A stretch of DNA of 64,000 nucleotides, from positions 1 through 64,000 of the forward strand of contig NZ_SMKD01000006.1 of the NCBI RefSeq assembly GCF_004348595.1, in the 5' to 3' direction. This DNA comes from Micromonospora sp. KC723. Lineage in GTDB: Bacteria; Actinomycetota; Actinomycetes; Mycobacteriales; Micromonosporaceae. This document shows positions 32,765 through 42,287 of the stretch, one piece after another; the stretch's first letter is position 1; every line of letters begins with the position of its first letter. The position numbers were made by a program, and so were the translations under genes. The notes beneath the pieces were generated by a model. It was not told where the DNA came from. It made no database searches and saw nothing but the letters and a program-made list of their open reading frames with translations.

Positions 32765-34927
32765 TCAGGGACGGGTGCCGGATTCCTTGCGGACCTGCTC
32801 GACCAGGTGGGCGGGCATCGGCTCGTACCGCGCGAAGGCCCGGCGGAAGGTGCCGGTGCCGGAGGTGAGCGAGCGCAGCTCGATGGCGTAGCGGAGCAGC
32901 TCGGTGGCGGGCGCCTCGGCGCGGATCAGGGTCCGACCCTCGGCGTCCGGGTCCGGTTCGGTGCCGAGCACCCGGCCGCGCCGGCCGGACAGGTCGCCCA
33001 TCACCGCGCCGACCGAGCCGTCGGGTACCCGGACGACGACCTCGTCCACCGGCTCCAGCAGCGTCGGCTGCCCCTTCTCGGCGGCGTCGCGCAGGGCCAG
33101 CGCGCCCGCGGTCTGGAAGGCCGCGTCGGAGGAGTCGACGCTGTGTGCCTTGCCGTCGACGAGGGTCACCCGCAGGTCCACCACCGGGTGGCCGGCGACC
33201 AGGCCGCGTTCCACCTGCGCCCGGACGCCCTTCTCCACCGAGGGGATGTACTGGTGGGGGACGGCCCCGCCGACCACCCGGTCGACGAACTCGAAGCCGG
33301 CGCCGCGCGGCAGCGGCGTCACCTCGATGTCGCAGACGGCGTACTGGCCGTGGCCGCCCGACTGTTTGACATGCCGGCCGTGCCCGGTGGCGGCCACGGT
33401 GAACGTCTCGCGCAGCGGCACCCGCACCGGTTCGGTGTCCAGCTCCACCCCGCCGGTGCGCAACCGGTCCAGCACGACGTCGGCGTGCGCCTCGCCCATG
33501 CACCAGAGCACCAGCTGGTGGGTCTCCGGGTTGCGTTCGAGACGCAGGGTGGGGTCACCGGCCACCAGCCGGCCCAGGTTGCGGGCCAGCGCGTCCTCGT
33601 CGGCCCGGCTGCGCGCCACGACCGCCACCGGCAGCAGCGGCTCGGGCATCTCCCACGGGGCGACCAGCAGCGGGTCGTCCTTGGCGGAGACGGTGTCGCC
33701 GGTCTCCGCGCTGCCCGACTTGGTGATCGCGCAGATGTCCCCCGCGACGGCCACCGGGACCTCCCGCAGCGTCGCCCCCAACGGGCTGTAGACGTGCCCG
33801 ACCCGCTCATCGACGTCGTGGTCGGGGTGTCCCCGCTCGGCCATGCCGTGCCCCGAGACGTGCACCACCTGGTCGGGGCGGAGCGTGCCGGAGAAGACCC
33901 GGACCAGGGAGACCCGGCCGACGTGCCGGTCGACGGTGGTCTTGACCACCTCGGCGACCAGCGGGCCGTCCGGGTCGCACGCCAACGGCGGACGGGGGGA
34001 GCCGTCGACGCCGGTGACCGGCGGCAGCTCGTGCTCCAGCGGCGACGGGAAGGCGGCGACCAGGCCGTCGAGCAGCACGTCGAGGCCGACGCCGGTCGCG
34101 GCGCAGACCGGCACCACCGGATAGAAGTGGCCCCGGGCGACGGCCTTCTCCAGGTCGGTGACCAGCACCCCGGTGTCGATCTCCTCGCCGTCGAGGTAGC
34201 GGTCCATGAGGGTCTCGTCCTCGCTCTCGGCGATGATCCCCTCGATCAGCTCGTTGCGGGCCTCCACGATGGCCGGCAGGTGCTCCGGGTCCGGCTCGCG
34301 GATCGCGGCGGGCAGGCCCGCCGAGTAGTCGAAGACCCGCCGGGTGACCAGCCCCATCAGGCCGGCCACCGACTCGCCGTCGTCACCCAGCATCGGCAGG
34401 TACAGCGGCAGCACGTTGTCACCGAAGACCCGCTGGCACAGCGCCACCACCTCGTCGAAGTCGGCGCGGGGGTGGTCCAGCCGGGAGACCGCCACGGCAC
34501 GCGGCATGTCGACCGCCCCGCACTCCTCCCACAGGGCGGCGGTGGCCAGGTCCATGCCGTCGACGGCGGAGACCACGAAGAGCGCGGCGTCGGCGGCGCG
34601 CAGGCCGGCGCGCAGCTCGCCGACGAAGTCGCCGTAACCGGGGGTGTCCAGAAGATTGACCTTCACCCCGGAGTGCACCAGTGGGGCGCAGGCCAGGCTC
34701 ACCGAGCGCTGCTGGCGTACCGCCGCGGGGTCGTGGTCGCAGACCGTCGTGCCGTCGGTGACCGTGCCGGCGCGGGCGATCGTGCCGCTGGCCGCCAGCA
34801 GCGCCTCGACCAGGGTCGTCTTGCCGGCACCGGAGTGCCCCACGAGGACCACGTTGCGAACCCTGCCGGGCTCGGTCACCACCGGCGCGCCGCCGGTGAC
34901 ACCCTTCTCCTGGTTCTTCTGCGCCAT
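32765..34927 (-). CDS. elongation factor G-like protein EF-G2
   Basis: 720 residues. P-loop GHSGAGKTT (30-38) and G3 DTPGYGD (93-99) are intact, and domains II-V follow, with KSGGHGQYAVCDIEVTPL (domain IV) and VMGDLSGRRGRVLG (domain V) recognisable. G4, usually NKxD, reads SRLD (147-150), and G2 lacks the standard RGITI, as expected for the EF-G2 branch rather than the main translocase. Role in actinobacteria is uncertain (possibly ribosome recycling or stress GTPase; the mycobacterial fusA2 is not essential). ATG preceded by GGAGGTG on the minus strand. Confidence 0.9.
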   Translation of the reverse strand: MAQKNQEKGVTGGAPVVTEPGRVRNVVLVGHSGAGKTTLVEALLAASGTIARAGTVTDGTTVCDHDPAAVRQQRSVSLACAPLVHSGVKVNLLDTPGYGDFVGELRAGLRAADAALFVVSAVDGMDLATAALWEECGAVDMPRAVAVSRLDHPRADFDEVVALCQRVFGDNVLPLYLPMLGDDGESVAGLMGLVTRRVFDYSAGLPAAIREPDPEHLPAIVEARNELIEGIIAESEDETLMDRYLDGEEIDTGVLVTDLEKAVARGHFYPVVPVCAATGVGLDVLLDGLVAAFPSPLEHELPPVTGVDGSPRPPLACDPDGPLVAEVVKTTVDRHVGRVSLVRVFSGTLRPDQVVHVSGHGMAERGHPDHDVDERVGHVYSPLGATLREVPVAVAGDICAITKSGSAETGDTVSAKDDPLLVAPWEMPEPLLPVAVVARSRADEDALARNLGRLVAGDPTLRLERNPETHQLVLWCMGEAHADVVLDRLRTGGVELDTEPVRVPLRETFTVAATGHGRHVKQSGGHGQYAVCDIEVTPLPRGAGFEFVDRVVGGAVPHQYIPSVEKGVRAQVERGLVAGHPVVDLRVTLVDGKAHSVDSSDAAFQTAGALALRDAAEKGQPTLLEPVDEVVVRVPDGSVGAVMGDLSGRRGRVLGTEPDPDAEGRTLIRAEAPATELLRYAIELRSLTSGTGTFRRAFARYEPMPAHLVEQVRKESGTRP

Positions 34928-35162
34928 CGCGGCGCACCTCCCTCACGGTGGTTGGTGGCGACCGCCGCGCACGACGGGAAACGGACCCGGGGTGGGTGCC
35001 GCGGCGATATCCTCCGGTGCTCTGCTGGACCACGGGTCTGAGCCGGTGCGGTCGGTGAGTTGGCTCACCTTCCCACCCGATCTCACACCCGTCGCCCACC
35101 CGGCACAAGCCTGCGCCACGCGGGTCGGACGACCGGCCGTATCGCCGCCCGCTGCCGGCCGT

Positions 35163-35168
35163 TATCGT
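35163..35168 (+). promoter_or_regulatory. candidate -10 element upstream of pgsA
   Basis: TATCGT ends 9 bases before the pgsA ATG; no Shine-Dalgarno is visible, suggesting a nearly leaderless mRNA. Confidence 0.4.
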
Positions 35169-35177
35169 GGGATCGCC

Positions 35178-35798
35178 ATGGCGAAGATCTTCCAAGTGAC
35201 GGCCCGCGCGGGGATGACCCGAGTCGTGGAGCCGGTCGCGCGCGGGCTGCTCCGCGCCGGTGTGTCCCCCAACGTGGTCACCGTGGCCGGCACCGTCGGC
35301 GTGCTCGTCGGCGCGCTCGGTCTCGGCGCGCGGGGCGAGCTGGTCGCCGGTGCCCTGATCGTCACGGTCTTCGCGCTCACCGACCTGCTCGACGGGACGA
35401 TGGCCCGGATGAGCGGCGGTTCCACCCGCTTCGGCGCGTTCCTGGACTCGTCGATGGACCGCATCGCCGACAGCGCCGTGTTCGGCGCGGTCGCGTACTG
35501 GCTGGCCACCGAGGGCGACCACTCGGGGGTGGCCGCCGCGCTGCTCTGCCTGGCCGCCGGTGGTCTGGTCTCCTACGTCAAGGCCCGCGCCGAAGGCCTC
35601 GGCATGACATGCGACGTGGGCATCGCCGAGCGCACCGAACGGCTGCTCATCGTCGGGGTGGGCGGCCTGCTCACCGGCCTCGGCGTCGACTGGGCCCTGG
35701 AGGTCGCGCTCTGGCTGCTCGCCGCGGTCTCGCTCTTCACGGTCGGCCAGCGGATGGTCCACGTGTACCGGCAGGCCCAGCGGGTCGGCCAGGAGTGA
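35178..35798 (+). CDS. pgsA: phosphatidylinositol phosphate synthase (CDP-alcohol phosphotransferase)
   Basis: 206 residues. The catalytic D-x2-D-G-x2-A-R-x8-G-x3-D-x3-D motif is fully present: D69, D72, G73, A76, R77, G86, D90, D94. About six transmembrane helices. Family and context (before patA and pimA) indicate CDP-diacylglycerol plus inositol 1-phosphate to phosphatidylinositol phosphate, rather than phosphatidylglycerophosphate. First gene of the lipid operon; it ends GTGA-overlapping with patA. Confidence 0.92.
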   Translation: MAKIFQVTARAGMTRVVEPVARGLLRAGVSPNVVTVAGTVGVLVGALGLGARGELVAGALIVTVFALTDLLDGTMARMSGGSTRFGAFLDSSMDRIADSAVFGAVAYWLATEGDHSGVAAALLCLAAGGLVSYVKARAEGLGMTCDVGIAERTERLLIVGVGGLLTGLGVDWALEVALWLLAAVSLFTVGQRMVHVYRQAQRVGQE

Positions 35799-36742
35799 AC
35801 CTCACCGAGCTCGGCTACGTCACCGGCTGGCGCCTGGTCCGCGCGCTGCCCCGGTCCGTCGTGGCCGCGATGTTCCGGGCGGGCGCCGACCGGGCCTACC
35901 GCGCCGGCGGCCCGGGTACGGCCCGACTGCGCGCCAACCTGCGCCGGGTGGTCGGCCCGGAACTGCCCGAGGCCGAGCTGGACGACCTGGTCCGGCGTGC
36001 CCTGCGCTCGTACGCCCGGTACTGGATGGAGGCGTTCCGGCTGCCCGCGTTGAGCCGCGACGAGATCCTCGCCGGGTTCCGGTTGGATCCGGAGGGCGCC
36101 GGCCGGCTCGCCGACGACGTGGCCACCGGGCGGGGCGCGGTGGTGGCGTTGCCGCACGCCGGCAACTGGGACGCGGCCGGCGCCTGGGTGGCCGCCACCG
36201 GCTGGCCGATCACCACCGTCGCCGAGCGGCTGCGGCCCGAGGGCCTCTACGAGCGGTTCCTCGCCTTCCGGCAGGGGCTGGGCATGGAGATCCTGCCCAC
36301 CAGCGGCGGTGCGCGTCCCGCCTTCGACGTGCTGGTGGACCGGCTGCGCGCCGGCACGGTGGTGCCGCTGCTGGCCGACCGGGACCTCTCGGCCCGCGGC
36401 GTCGAGGTCGACTTCTTCGGCGCGCGGACCAGGATGCCGGCCGGCCCGGCGCTGCTGGCCATCCGCACCGGCGCCCCGCTCTACGTCGCCTCGATGTGGT
36501 ACGAGCCGGACGCCGCGTGTGCCTCGATCGAGGGCCCGCTGCCGCTGCCCGACCCGGACTCCGCGCCGCTGGACGAGCGGGCCCGCGCGCTGACCCAGCG
36601 GATTGCCGAGAGTCTGGCGGCGGGTATCGCCCGGCATCCGGAAGACTGGCACATGTTGCAGCGGATGTGGCTGGACCAGCGGGGCACGGGCGGCGACACG
36701 TCGCGGCCCGCCCGGCCACCGGACAGGTCTGAGAGGCGTTGA
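35795..36742 (+). CDS. patA: phosphatidylinositol mannoside acyltransferase
   Basis: 315 residues from a GTG overlapping the pgsA stop. The acyltransferase HxxxxD is H121 AGNW D126 in ALPHAGNWDAAG, followed by ERLRPEGLYERFLAFR and VPLLADRDLSARGVEVDFFG, typical of the lipid A acyltransferase-like (HtrB) fold used by PatA, which acylates the mannose of PIM1/PIM2 at the inner leaflet. Fits synteny (pgsA-patA-pimA). It has a short Arg/Pro-rich tail. Confidence 0.92.
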   Translation: MNLTELGYVTGWRLVRALPRSVVAAMFRAGADRAYRAGGPGTARLRANLRRVVGPELPEAELDDLVRRALRSYARYWMEAFRLPALSRDEILAGFRLDPEGAGRLADDVATGRGAVVALPHAGNWDAAGAWVAATGWPITTVAERLRPEGLYERFLAFRQGLGMEILPTSGGARPAFDVLVDRLRAGTVVPLLADRDLSARGVEVDFFGARTRMPAGPALLAIRTGAPLYVASMWYEPDAACASIEGPLPLPDPDSAPLDERARALTQRIAESLAAGIARHPEDWHMLQRMWLDQRGTGGDTSRPARPPDRSERR

Positions 36743-36745
36743 CGC

Positions 36746-37915
36746 GTGCGGATCGGCATCGTGTGCCCGTACTCCTTCGACGTCCCCGGCGGGGTGCAGA
36801 ACCATGTCATGGATCTCGCCGAGGCACTGATCGGGCTCGGCCACGAGGTGAGTGTGCTCGCGCCGGCCGACGAGGACTCCCCGCTGCCGCCGTACGTGGT
36901 GTCGGCGGGACGGGCGGTGCCGCTGCCGTACAACGGCTCGGTGGCCCGGATCGCCTTCGGTCCGGTCTCCACCGCCCGGGTACGCCGGTGGATCATCCGG
37001 GGCGACTTCGACGTGCTGCACGTGCACGAGCCGTTGACGCTGAGCCTGTCGATGCTCGCCGTGCTCTCCGCCCGGGGCCCGGTGGTGGCGACCTTCCACA
37101 CCGCGATGACCCGGTCCCGGGTGCTGGCCGCCGCGCAGGGTGTCCTACAGATCGTGCTGGAGCGGATCACCGCCCGGATCGCGGTCAGCGCGCTGGCCCG
37201 CAAGGTGCAGGTCGAGCACATGGACGGCGGCGCGGTGGAGATCCCGAACGGGGTGGCCGTGACCAAGTTCGCCGGGGTGGAGCCGTTGCCGGGCTGGCCG
37301 GGGGAGTGCGCGCCGGGCAGCGGCGGCACCATCGGTTTCCTCGGCCGGTTCACCGAGGCCCGCAAGGGTTTCCCGATCCTGCGGGACGCGTTCGTCGCGC
37401 TGGCGCCGCACCGGCCGGGGCTGCGCCTGCTGGTGGCCGGCCCGGGCGAGCCCGACGACCTGTTCGGCCGGTTCCCGGCCGAGCTGCGCGACCGGGTCAC
37501 CTTCCTCGGCATGGTCTCCGAGGCCGACAAGGCCAGGATGCTGCGCAGTCTGCACCTCTACGTCGCCCCGAACACCGGCGGGGAGTCCTTCGGGATGATC
37601 CTCACCGAGGCCCTGGCGGCGGGCACCACCGTGGTCGCCAGCGACCTTGACGCGTTCCGCCGGGTGCTGGACGGGGGGCGGGCCGGCCGGCTCTTCACGA
37701 CGGGGGATCCGGTGACGCTGCGGGACGCCCTGGTCGAGCTGCTCGACGACGCCGACCAGCGGGCGGCGCTGACCGCCTGCGGGGACCAGGTGGTCGCCCA
37801 CTACGACTGGCCGGTGGTCGCCCGCCGGGTCCTGGAGGTGTACGCCGCCGCCATCGAGGCCACCGACGGCCGGGTCATCGACCAGGAGTGGGCCGGACTG
37901 GGCGGGCCGGTGTGA
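36746..37915 (+). CDS. pimA: phosphatidyl-myo-inositol mannosyltransferase
   Basis: 389 residues, GT4 GT-B fold. GIVCPYSFDVPGGVQNHV is the PimA N-terminus (GDP/lipid-binding GG loop), then FHTAMTRSR, IPNGVAV, GRFTEARKGFPIL and the E-x7-E motif in ESFGMILTEAL. It transfers the first mannose from GDP-mannose to phosphatidylinositol on the cytoplasmic face. GTG start 3 bases after patA; its stop overlaps the next gene. Confidence 0.93.
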   Translation: MRIGIVCPYSFDVPGGVQNHVMDLAEALIGLGHEVSVLAPADEDSPLPPYVVSAGRAVPLPYNGSVARIAFGPVSTARVRRWIIRGDFDVLHVHEPLTLSLSMLAVLSARGPVVATFHTAMTRSRVLAAAQGVLQIVLERITARIAVSALARKVQVEHMDGGAVEIPNGVAVTKFAGVEPLPGWPGECAPGSGGTIGFLGRFTEARKGFPILRDAFVALAPHRPGLRLLVAGPGEPDDLFGRFPAELRDRVTFLGMVSEADKARMLRSLHLYVAPNTGGESFGMILTEALAAGTTVVASDLDAFRRVLDGGRAGRLFTTGDPVTLRDALVELLDDADQRAALTACGDQVVAHYDWPVVARRVLEVYAAAIEATDGRVIDQEWAGLGGPV

Positions 37916-38448
37916 ACTCGACGGCGGGGTGGGTGCTGGGTACCGCGGTCCTGGTCGCGCTGGTCGCCGCGTACCTGGCCTGGACGGCGGGCCGGGTGCA
38001 GCGGCTGCACACCCGGGCCGAGTCGGCGGCCCGGGCGCTCGACGCCCACCTGCTGCGCCGCGCGGCCGCCGCGGCGGTGCTGGCCGAGCAGCGCTACGGC
38101 GTGGAGCTGTACGCCGCGGCGCGGATCGCCCTGGACGCCGCCCCGGAGGAGCGTGAGGCCGCCGAGAACGACCTCACCCGGCAGTTGCGCGGGGTGGAGT
38201 TGGATCCCGCCGACCCGGCCTGCGAGGCGGTGATCGCCGCTAGCCGACGGCTGGCCCTGGCCCGGCAGGTGCACACCGACCTCGTCCGGGACGCCCGGGC
38301 GGCCCGTAGCAGGCCGCTGGTGCGGCTGCTGCGGATGGGGCGGGGGCGTGAGTGGCCCCGGTACTTCGACGTCGACGACCCGACCCTCACCGTCCCCGGC
38401 GAGACGCCCACCGGTGAGGGGCAGGGTGTGCCCGGTCGTTCCCGGTGA
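37912..38448 (+). CDS. membrane-anchored protein of unknown function after pimA
   Basis: 178 residues from a GTG overlapping the pimA stop (GTGA). One N-terminal transmembrane helix (GWVLGTAVLVALVAAYLAWTA), then a predominantly helical, Ala/Arg/Glu-rich cytoplasmic region (AESAARALDAHLLRRAAAAA, EEREAAENDLTRQLRGVELD, RRLALARQVHTDLVRDAR) with a conserved-looking end RLLRMGRGREWPRYFDVDDP. In mycobacteria a membrane/Nudix protein (Rv2609c) sits at this site; no Nudix box is present here. Probably tied to PIM synthesis or its membrane organisation by position. Confidence 0.72.
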   Translation: MNSTAGWVLGTAVLVALVAAYLAWTAGRVQRLHTRAESAARALDAHLLRRAAAAAVLAEQRYGVELYAAARIALDAAPEEREAAENDLTRQLRGVELDPADPACEAVIAASRRLALARQVHTDLVRDARAARSRPLVRLLRMGRGREWPRYFDVDDPTLTVPGETPTGEGQGVPGRSR

Positions 38449-38551
38449 CCGGTCCCGGCGCGCGGATTGGCCTGCGCGGGGTGGGTGATGAGGGCCACAG
38501 TGCAGGCCACCGTGGGTCTGATTGGCTGTCGGGTCGGCGTTGACGCCGTCG

Positions 38552-38557
38552 TAGCAT
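38552..38557 (+). promoter_or_regulatory. candidate -10 element upstream of pdxS
   Basis: TAGCAT 43 bases before the pdxS GTG; no good -35. GAGGAGCG lies 7 bases before the start. Confidence 0.3.
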
Positions 38558-38600
38558 CAGTCGTAGCCACCCCCCGAGCACGTCCGAGGAGCGATGACCC

Positions 38601-39518
38601 GTGCCCGAAACCACCTCCCCGAACAGCAGCACCTCTCCGGTCGTCGGCACCGCGCGTGTCAAGCGCGGCATGGCCGAGATGCTCAAGGGCGGCGTGATCA
38701 TGGATGTGGTCACCCCCGAGCAGGCCAGGATCGCCGAGGACGCCGGCGCGGTCGCCGTGATGGCCCTGGAGCGCGTGCCCGCCGACATCCGCGCGCAGGG
38801 CGGCGTGTCCCGGATGAGCGACCCGGACATGATCGACGGCATCATCGAGGCCGTCTCCATCCCGGTCATGGCCAAGGTGCGGATCGGCCACTTCGTCGAG
38901 GCGCAGATCCTCCAGTCGCTCGGCGTCGACTACATCGACGAGTCCGAGGTGCTGACCCCGGCCGACTACGCCAACCACATCGACAAGTGGGCGTTCACCG
39001 TCCCCTTCGTCTGCGGCGCGACCAACCTGGGCGAGGCGCTGCGCCGGATCACCGAGGGTGCCGCCATGATCCGCTCCAAGGGCGAGGCCGGCACCGGTGA
39101 CGTCTCCAACGCCACCACCCACATGCGCCGTATCCGGCAGGAGATCCGCCGGCTGCAGTCGCTGCCGGCCGACGAGCTGTTCGTCGCCGCCAAGGAGCTC
39201 CAGGCCCCGTACGAGCTGGTCAAGGAGGTTGCCGAGACCGGCAAGCTGCCGGTGGTGCTGTTCACCGCCGGCGGGATCGCCACCCCGGCCGACGCGGCGA
39301 TGATGATGCAGCTCGGCGCCGAGGGCGTCTTCGTCGGTTCCGGCATCTTCAAGTCCGGCAACCCGGCCCAGCGCGCCGCCGCGATCGTCAAGGCCACCAC
39401 CTTCCACGACGACCCGGACGTGCTGGCCAAGGTCTCCCGGGGCCTCGGTGAGGCGATGGTCGGCATCAACGTCGACGAGATCCCGCAGCCGCACCGGTTG
39501 GCTGAGCGCGGCTGGTGA
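38601..39518 (+). CDS. pdxS: pyridoxal 5'-phosphate synthase, synthase subunit
   Basis: 305 residues. The TIM barrel has [53 protein letters not shown] and [17 protein letters not shown], all conserved in PdxS. It condenses ribose 5-phosphate, glyceraldehyde 3-phosphate and ammonia to PLP; ammonia comes from PdxT. GTG start. Operon with pdxT, 87 bases apart. Confidence 0.97.
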   Translation: MPETTSPNSSTSPVVGTARVKRGMAEMLKGGVIMDVVTPEQARIAEDAGAVAVMALERVPADIRAQGGVSRMSDPDMIDGIIEAVSIPVMAKVRIGHFVEAQILQSLGVDYIDESEVLTPADYANHIDKWAFTVPFVCGATNLGEALRRITEGAAMIRSKGEAGTGDVSNATTHMRRIRQEIRRLQSLPADELFVAAKELQAPYELVKEVAETGKLPVVLFTAGGIATPADAAMMMQLGAEGVFVGSGIFKSGNPAQRAAAIVKATTFHDDPDVLAKVSRGLGEAMVGINVDEIPQPHRLAERGW

Positions 39519-39605
39519 TCCCGGTGGGGGCGTGTCACCCGCGCGCCCCCGCGCCCGCCGCCGCCGGTGGCGGGGACGACGACGCGACGAAGGAGCCACG
39601 ACGCG

Positions 39606-40214
39606 ATGAGCGACACGCCCGTCATCGGGGTGCTCGCCCTCCAGGGTGACGTCCGCGAGCACGTCGCGGCGCTGGCCGGCGCCGGGGCGGACGCCCGCCC
39701 GGTGCGCCGGCCGGCGGAACTGGACGCGGTCGACGCCCTGGTCATCCCCGGCGGCGAGTCCACCACCATCAGCAAGCTCGCCGACATCTTCGAGTTGCGT
39801 GAGCCGATCGACAAGCGGATCGCCGGCGGAATGCCGGTCTACGGATCCTGCGCCGGCATGATCATGCTGGCCACCCAGGTGCTGGACGGCCGCCCCGACC
39901 AGCGCGGCTTCACCGGCATCGAGATGACGGTGCGACGTAACGCGTTCGGCCGGCAGGTCGACTCGTTCGAGGCGCCGGTCGACCTGACCGGTGTCGAGGG
40001 CGGGCCGTTCCACGCCGTGTTCATCCGGGCCCCGTGGGTCGAGCGGGTGGGTGCGGGCGTGGAGGTGCTCGGCACGGTGACCGATGGCCCCGCCGCCGGG
40101 CGGATCGTCGCGGTCCGGCAGGGCAACCTGCTGGCCACCTCGTTCCATCCCGAGCTGACGGGTGACACGCGGGTGCACGCGTACTTCGTGGAGCTGGTGC
40201 GGACCGCCCGCTGA
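39606..40214 (+). CDS. pdxT: pyridoxal 5'-phosphate synthase, glutaminase subunit
   Basis: 202 residues from the ATG at 39606, preceded by GAAGGAG; the in-frame GTG at 39567 has no support. Glutaminase nucleophile Cys in [10 protein letters not shown]; His and Glu in ATSFHPELT; oxyanion loop PGGESTT. It supplies ammonia to PdxS through the 12:12 complex. Confidence 0.95.
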   Translation: MSDTPVIGVLALQGDVREHVAALAGAGADARPVRRPAELDAVDALVIPGGESTTISKLADIFELREPIDKRIAGGMPVYGSCAGMIMLATQVLDGRPDQRGFTGIEMTVRRNAFGRQVDSFEAPVDLTGVEGGPFHAVFIRAPWVERVGAGVEVLGTVTDGPAAGRIVAVRQGNLLATSFHPELTGDTRVHAYFVELVRTAR

Positions 40215-40554
40215 GTGCGGCGACGGGTTCCTCCGGCCGGGGGAGCCGGTCCGGCGGGCGGCAGCCCGGAGCAGGTGGGATGAGCATGCCGTGCTGGGGT
40301 CGTACGGCTTCGGCATCTGACCGTCTCCGGCGCTTTCGCCCCGTCTGTCCCGGTAGGGGCGGGCGGGGCGGCGCCGCGACGCGCGGCGCGTGACACCGGC
40401 CGGGCGGACGTCGGTAGGATTGCCGAGATTCGGCAGGGCCATCTGCCCGCCACGGCTTCCCGCAGGGCTGACCGGCACCGTCCGCGTGCGCCGGCGGGAA
40501 CGGGGCGTACGCGGTGCGGTCGATGCAGACGGCGGGTAGCAACGGAGGTAACAG
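40215..40554 (+). promoter_or_regulatory. 340-base gap: yebC promoter and leader
   Basis: No credible gene. A -10 TAGGAT lies at 40415-40420, preceded at 19 bases by GTGACA; the resulting leader of about 130 bases is GC-rich and could fold, but no known riboswitch consensus is seen. A Shine-Dalgarno CGGAGGT lies 7 bases before the yebC ATG. The part before 40380 contains only short GC-rich inverted repeats that may end the pdx transcript. Confidence 0.4.
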
Positions 40555-41304
40555 ATGTCCGGCCACTCAAAGTGGGCGACGACCAAGCACAAGAAGGCGG
40601 TCATCGACGCCAAGCGCGGCAAGATGTTCGCCAAGCTGATCAAGAACGTCGAGGTCGCGGCGCGCACCGGTGGCGGCGACCCGGCCGGTAACCCGACCCT
40701 CTTCGACGCCATCCAGAAGGCCAAGAAGAACTCGGTCCCGAACGACAACATCGACCGCGCGGTCAAGCGGGGCTCCGGCCTGGAGGCCGGCGGCGCCGAC
40801 TACCAGACGATCATGTACGAGGGGTACGGCCCGAACGGCGTGGCGCTGCTCATCGAGTGCCTCACCGACAACCGCAACCGCGCCGCGACCGAGGTGCGCA
40901 CCGCGCTGACCCGCAACGGCGGCTCGTTCGCCGACGCCGGCTCGGTGTCGTACATGTTCTCCCGCAAGGGCGTGGTGATCGTCCCCAAGGCCGGCACCAC
41001 CGAGGACGACGTGATGATGGCGGTCCTGGACGCCGGCGCCGAGGAGGTCAACGACCTCGGTGAGGCCTACGAGGTGGTCTCCGAGCCGGGCGACCTGATC
41101 GCCGTCCGCACCGCGCTGCAGGACGCCGGCATCGAGTACGAGTCCGCCGAGTCCTCCCTCATCCCCAGCGTCAGCGTGCCGCTGGACGAGGAGGGGGCCC
41201 GCAAGGTGTTCAAGCTGATCGACGTCCTGGAGGACTGCGACGACGTGCAGAACGTCTACGCGAACTTCGACGTCTCCGACGAGGTCATGGCCGCTGTCGG
41301 CTGA
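40555..41304 (+). CDS. YebC/PmpR-type protein (translation factor TACO1 family)
   Basis: 249 residues, full length. [67 protein letters not shown] and the acidic C-terminal [13 protein letters not shown] are family invariants. Members bind DNA as regulators in some bacteria and relieve ribosome stalling at polyprolines in others. Same position as Rv2603c beside pdxT. A clear terminator follows. Confidence 0.95.
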   Translation: MSGHSKWATTKHKKAVIDAKRGKMFAKLIKNVEVAARTGGGDPAGNPTLFDAIQKAKKNSVPNDNIDRAVKRGSGLEAGGADYQTIMYEGYGPNGVALLIECLTDNRNRAATEVRTALTRNGGSFADAGSVSYMFSRKGVVIVPKAGTTEDDVMMAVLDAGAEEVNDLGEAYEVVSEPGDLIAVRTALQDAGIEYESAESSLIPSVSVPLDEEGARKVFKLIDVLEDCDDVQNVYANFDVSDEVMAAVG

Positions 41305-41315
41305 CCATGTCTGCG

Positions 41316-41360
41316 CAAGGGCGCTACCTCGGATGGAGGTAGGGCCCTTGTTGCGTTTGT
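41316..41360 (+). terminator. terminator after yebC
   Basis: CAAGGGC(G)CTACCTC pairs with GAGGTAG(G)GCCCTTG (15-bp arms, one mismatch, 41316-41330 with 41336-41350), then TTGCGTTTGT. The conserved block stops here; it resumes at ruvC, 17.6 kb later. Confidence 0.85.
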
Positions 41361-41507
41361 GTCGATGATTCCTTCTGGCGCCTGTACTGCCGAGGGATGA
41401 CGCGAAGCCTCTGTGTCCCTTCCTCCTGGACGTGTATCTTCCGTCGCTTGGTGGCGTCCCCCGCCGCGTTCAGCTCGTAGCCGTCATGATGTCGCGGCGA
41501 GGGATTG

Positions 41508-42275
41508 TCAGGACCTGTGGATGGGCGCGTGACAAGGTTGATCTCCCGCCAGTTCTGTGAGGGCGGGAAACAGCCGGTTCGCCAGCGCCGGATCGGTGCG
41601 CTCAAGTTCGGCGATCAGGGCATTGATGGCAGCGGTGAGGGCGCGGTGTAGCTCGGCGTGGTCGAGTGTACGGACGAGGGTGGCCTGAAGTGCTTCCGTC
41701 AGGTCAGCCGGGAGCAGGTGGGCGCCCTTTGCGTAGCTGGTCGGATGCCCGAGGCGCAGACTGGTCAGTGCGATCACGTGGCTGCGCAGTGCGCTGACCC
41801 AGTACTCGGCCTGCCAGAGTCGATTCCGCTGGATGCTGATCCAGGCGTGTAGGGCGTGGTGCCATGCCAGGCCGGCCAGGTGGTCCGGGGCAGGCAGCGG
41901 TGCGGGTTGCGGCTGGGCGGGGTTGCCGAAGACGGTCCGCCAGCTCGGGCCGTGCGGGGCGAAGTGAGCGGCTGGCGTGAACGCGATGTCTACCTCGAGG
42001 CATTCTGGAAGCAGGAACACTCGGTACACGGCCGAGCCGGACGGCAGGTCCCAATGGTGCGCCGCGTCGAAGTCGTCATAAAGCCGGTCGGTCCAGCCTT
42101 GCATGGTCACGGCGAGTGAGCCGTCGACCGCGAACGCGAGATCGATGTCAGACCAACGGTCTTCGTCGCCGGTGGCCTGTGAACCGGTGATGGCCGCGCC
42201 GACGATCATGGGGTCGGCAGCGGCCAGGTCCAGCAGCCGCTGCCGGATCGTGTCACGTTCCTCGGCGGAGAACAC
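41508..42275 (-). CDS. nucleotidyltransferase-domain protein
   Basis: 255 residues from a GTG at 42275. ITGSQATGDEDRWSDIDLAFAV carries the polymerase-beta-like G-S-x(8-11)-D-x-D catalytic pair (SDIDL), with a third carboxylate in LEVDIAF, as in aminoglycoside/lincosamide nucleotidyltransferases and MNT-type proteins. The C-terminal half is helical (WHHALHAWISIQRNRLWQAE, four-helix bundle type). It could modify a drug or, as in antitoxin MNTs, a protein. No partner gene is adjacent. Codon use is a little more A/T-tolerant than the neighbours. Leaderless promoter. Confidence 0.8.
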   Translation of the reverse strand: MFSAEERDTIRQRLLDLAAADPMIVGAAITGSQATGDEDRWSDIDLAFAVDGSLAVTMQGWTDRLYDDFDAAHHWDLPSGSAVYRVFLLPECLEVDIAFTPAAHFAPHGPSWRTVFGNPAQPQPAPLPAPDHLAGLAWHHALHAWISIQRNRLWQAEYWVSALRSHVIALTSLRLGHPTSYAKGAHLLPADLTEALQATLVRTLDHAELHRALTAAINALIAELERTDPALANRLFPALTELAGDQPCHAPIHRS

Positions 42276-42281
42276 CGCGCC

Positions 42282-42287
42282 ACCCTA
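42282..42287 (-). promoter_or_regulatory. -10 element, leaderless promoter of nucleotidyltransferase gene
   Basis: On the minus strand TAGGGT is followed by 6 bases and the GTG at 42275. Confidence 0.5.

Noticed and set aside
41324..41605. 93-codon minus-strand frame past the yebC terminator
   Set aside because: It overlaps both the nucleotidyltransferase 3' end and the terminator stem, has no convincing start or ribosome site; some stretches look protein-like, so a relic cannot be excluded.
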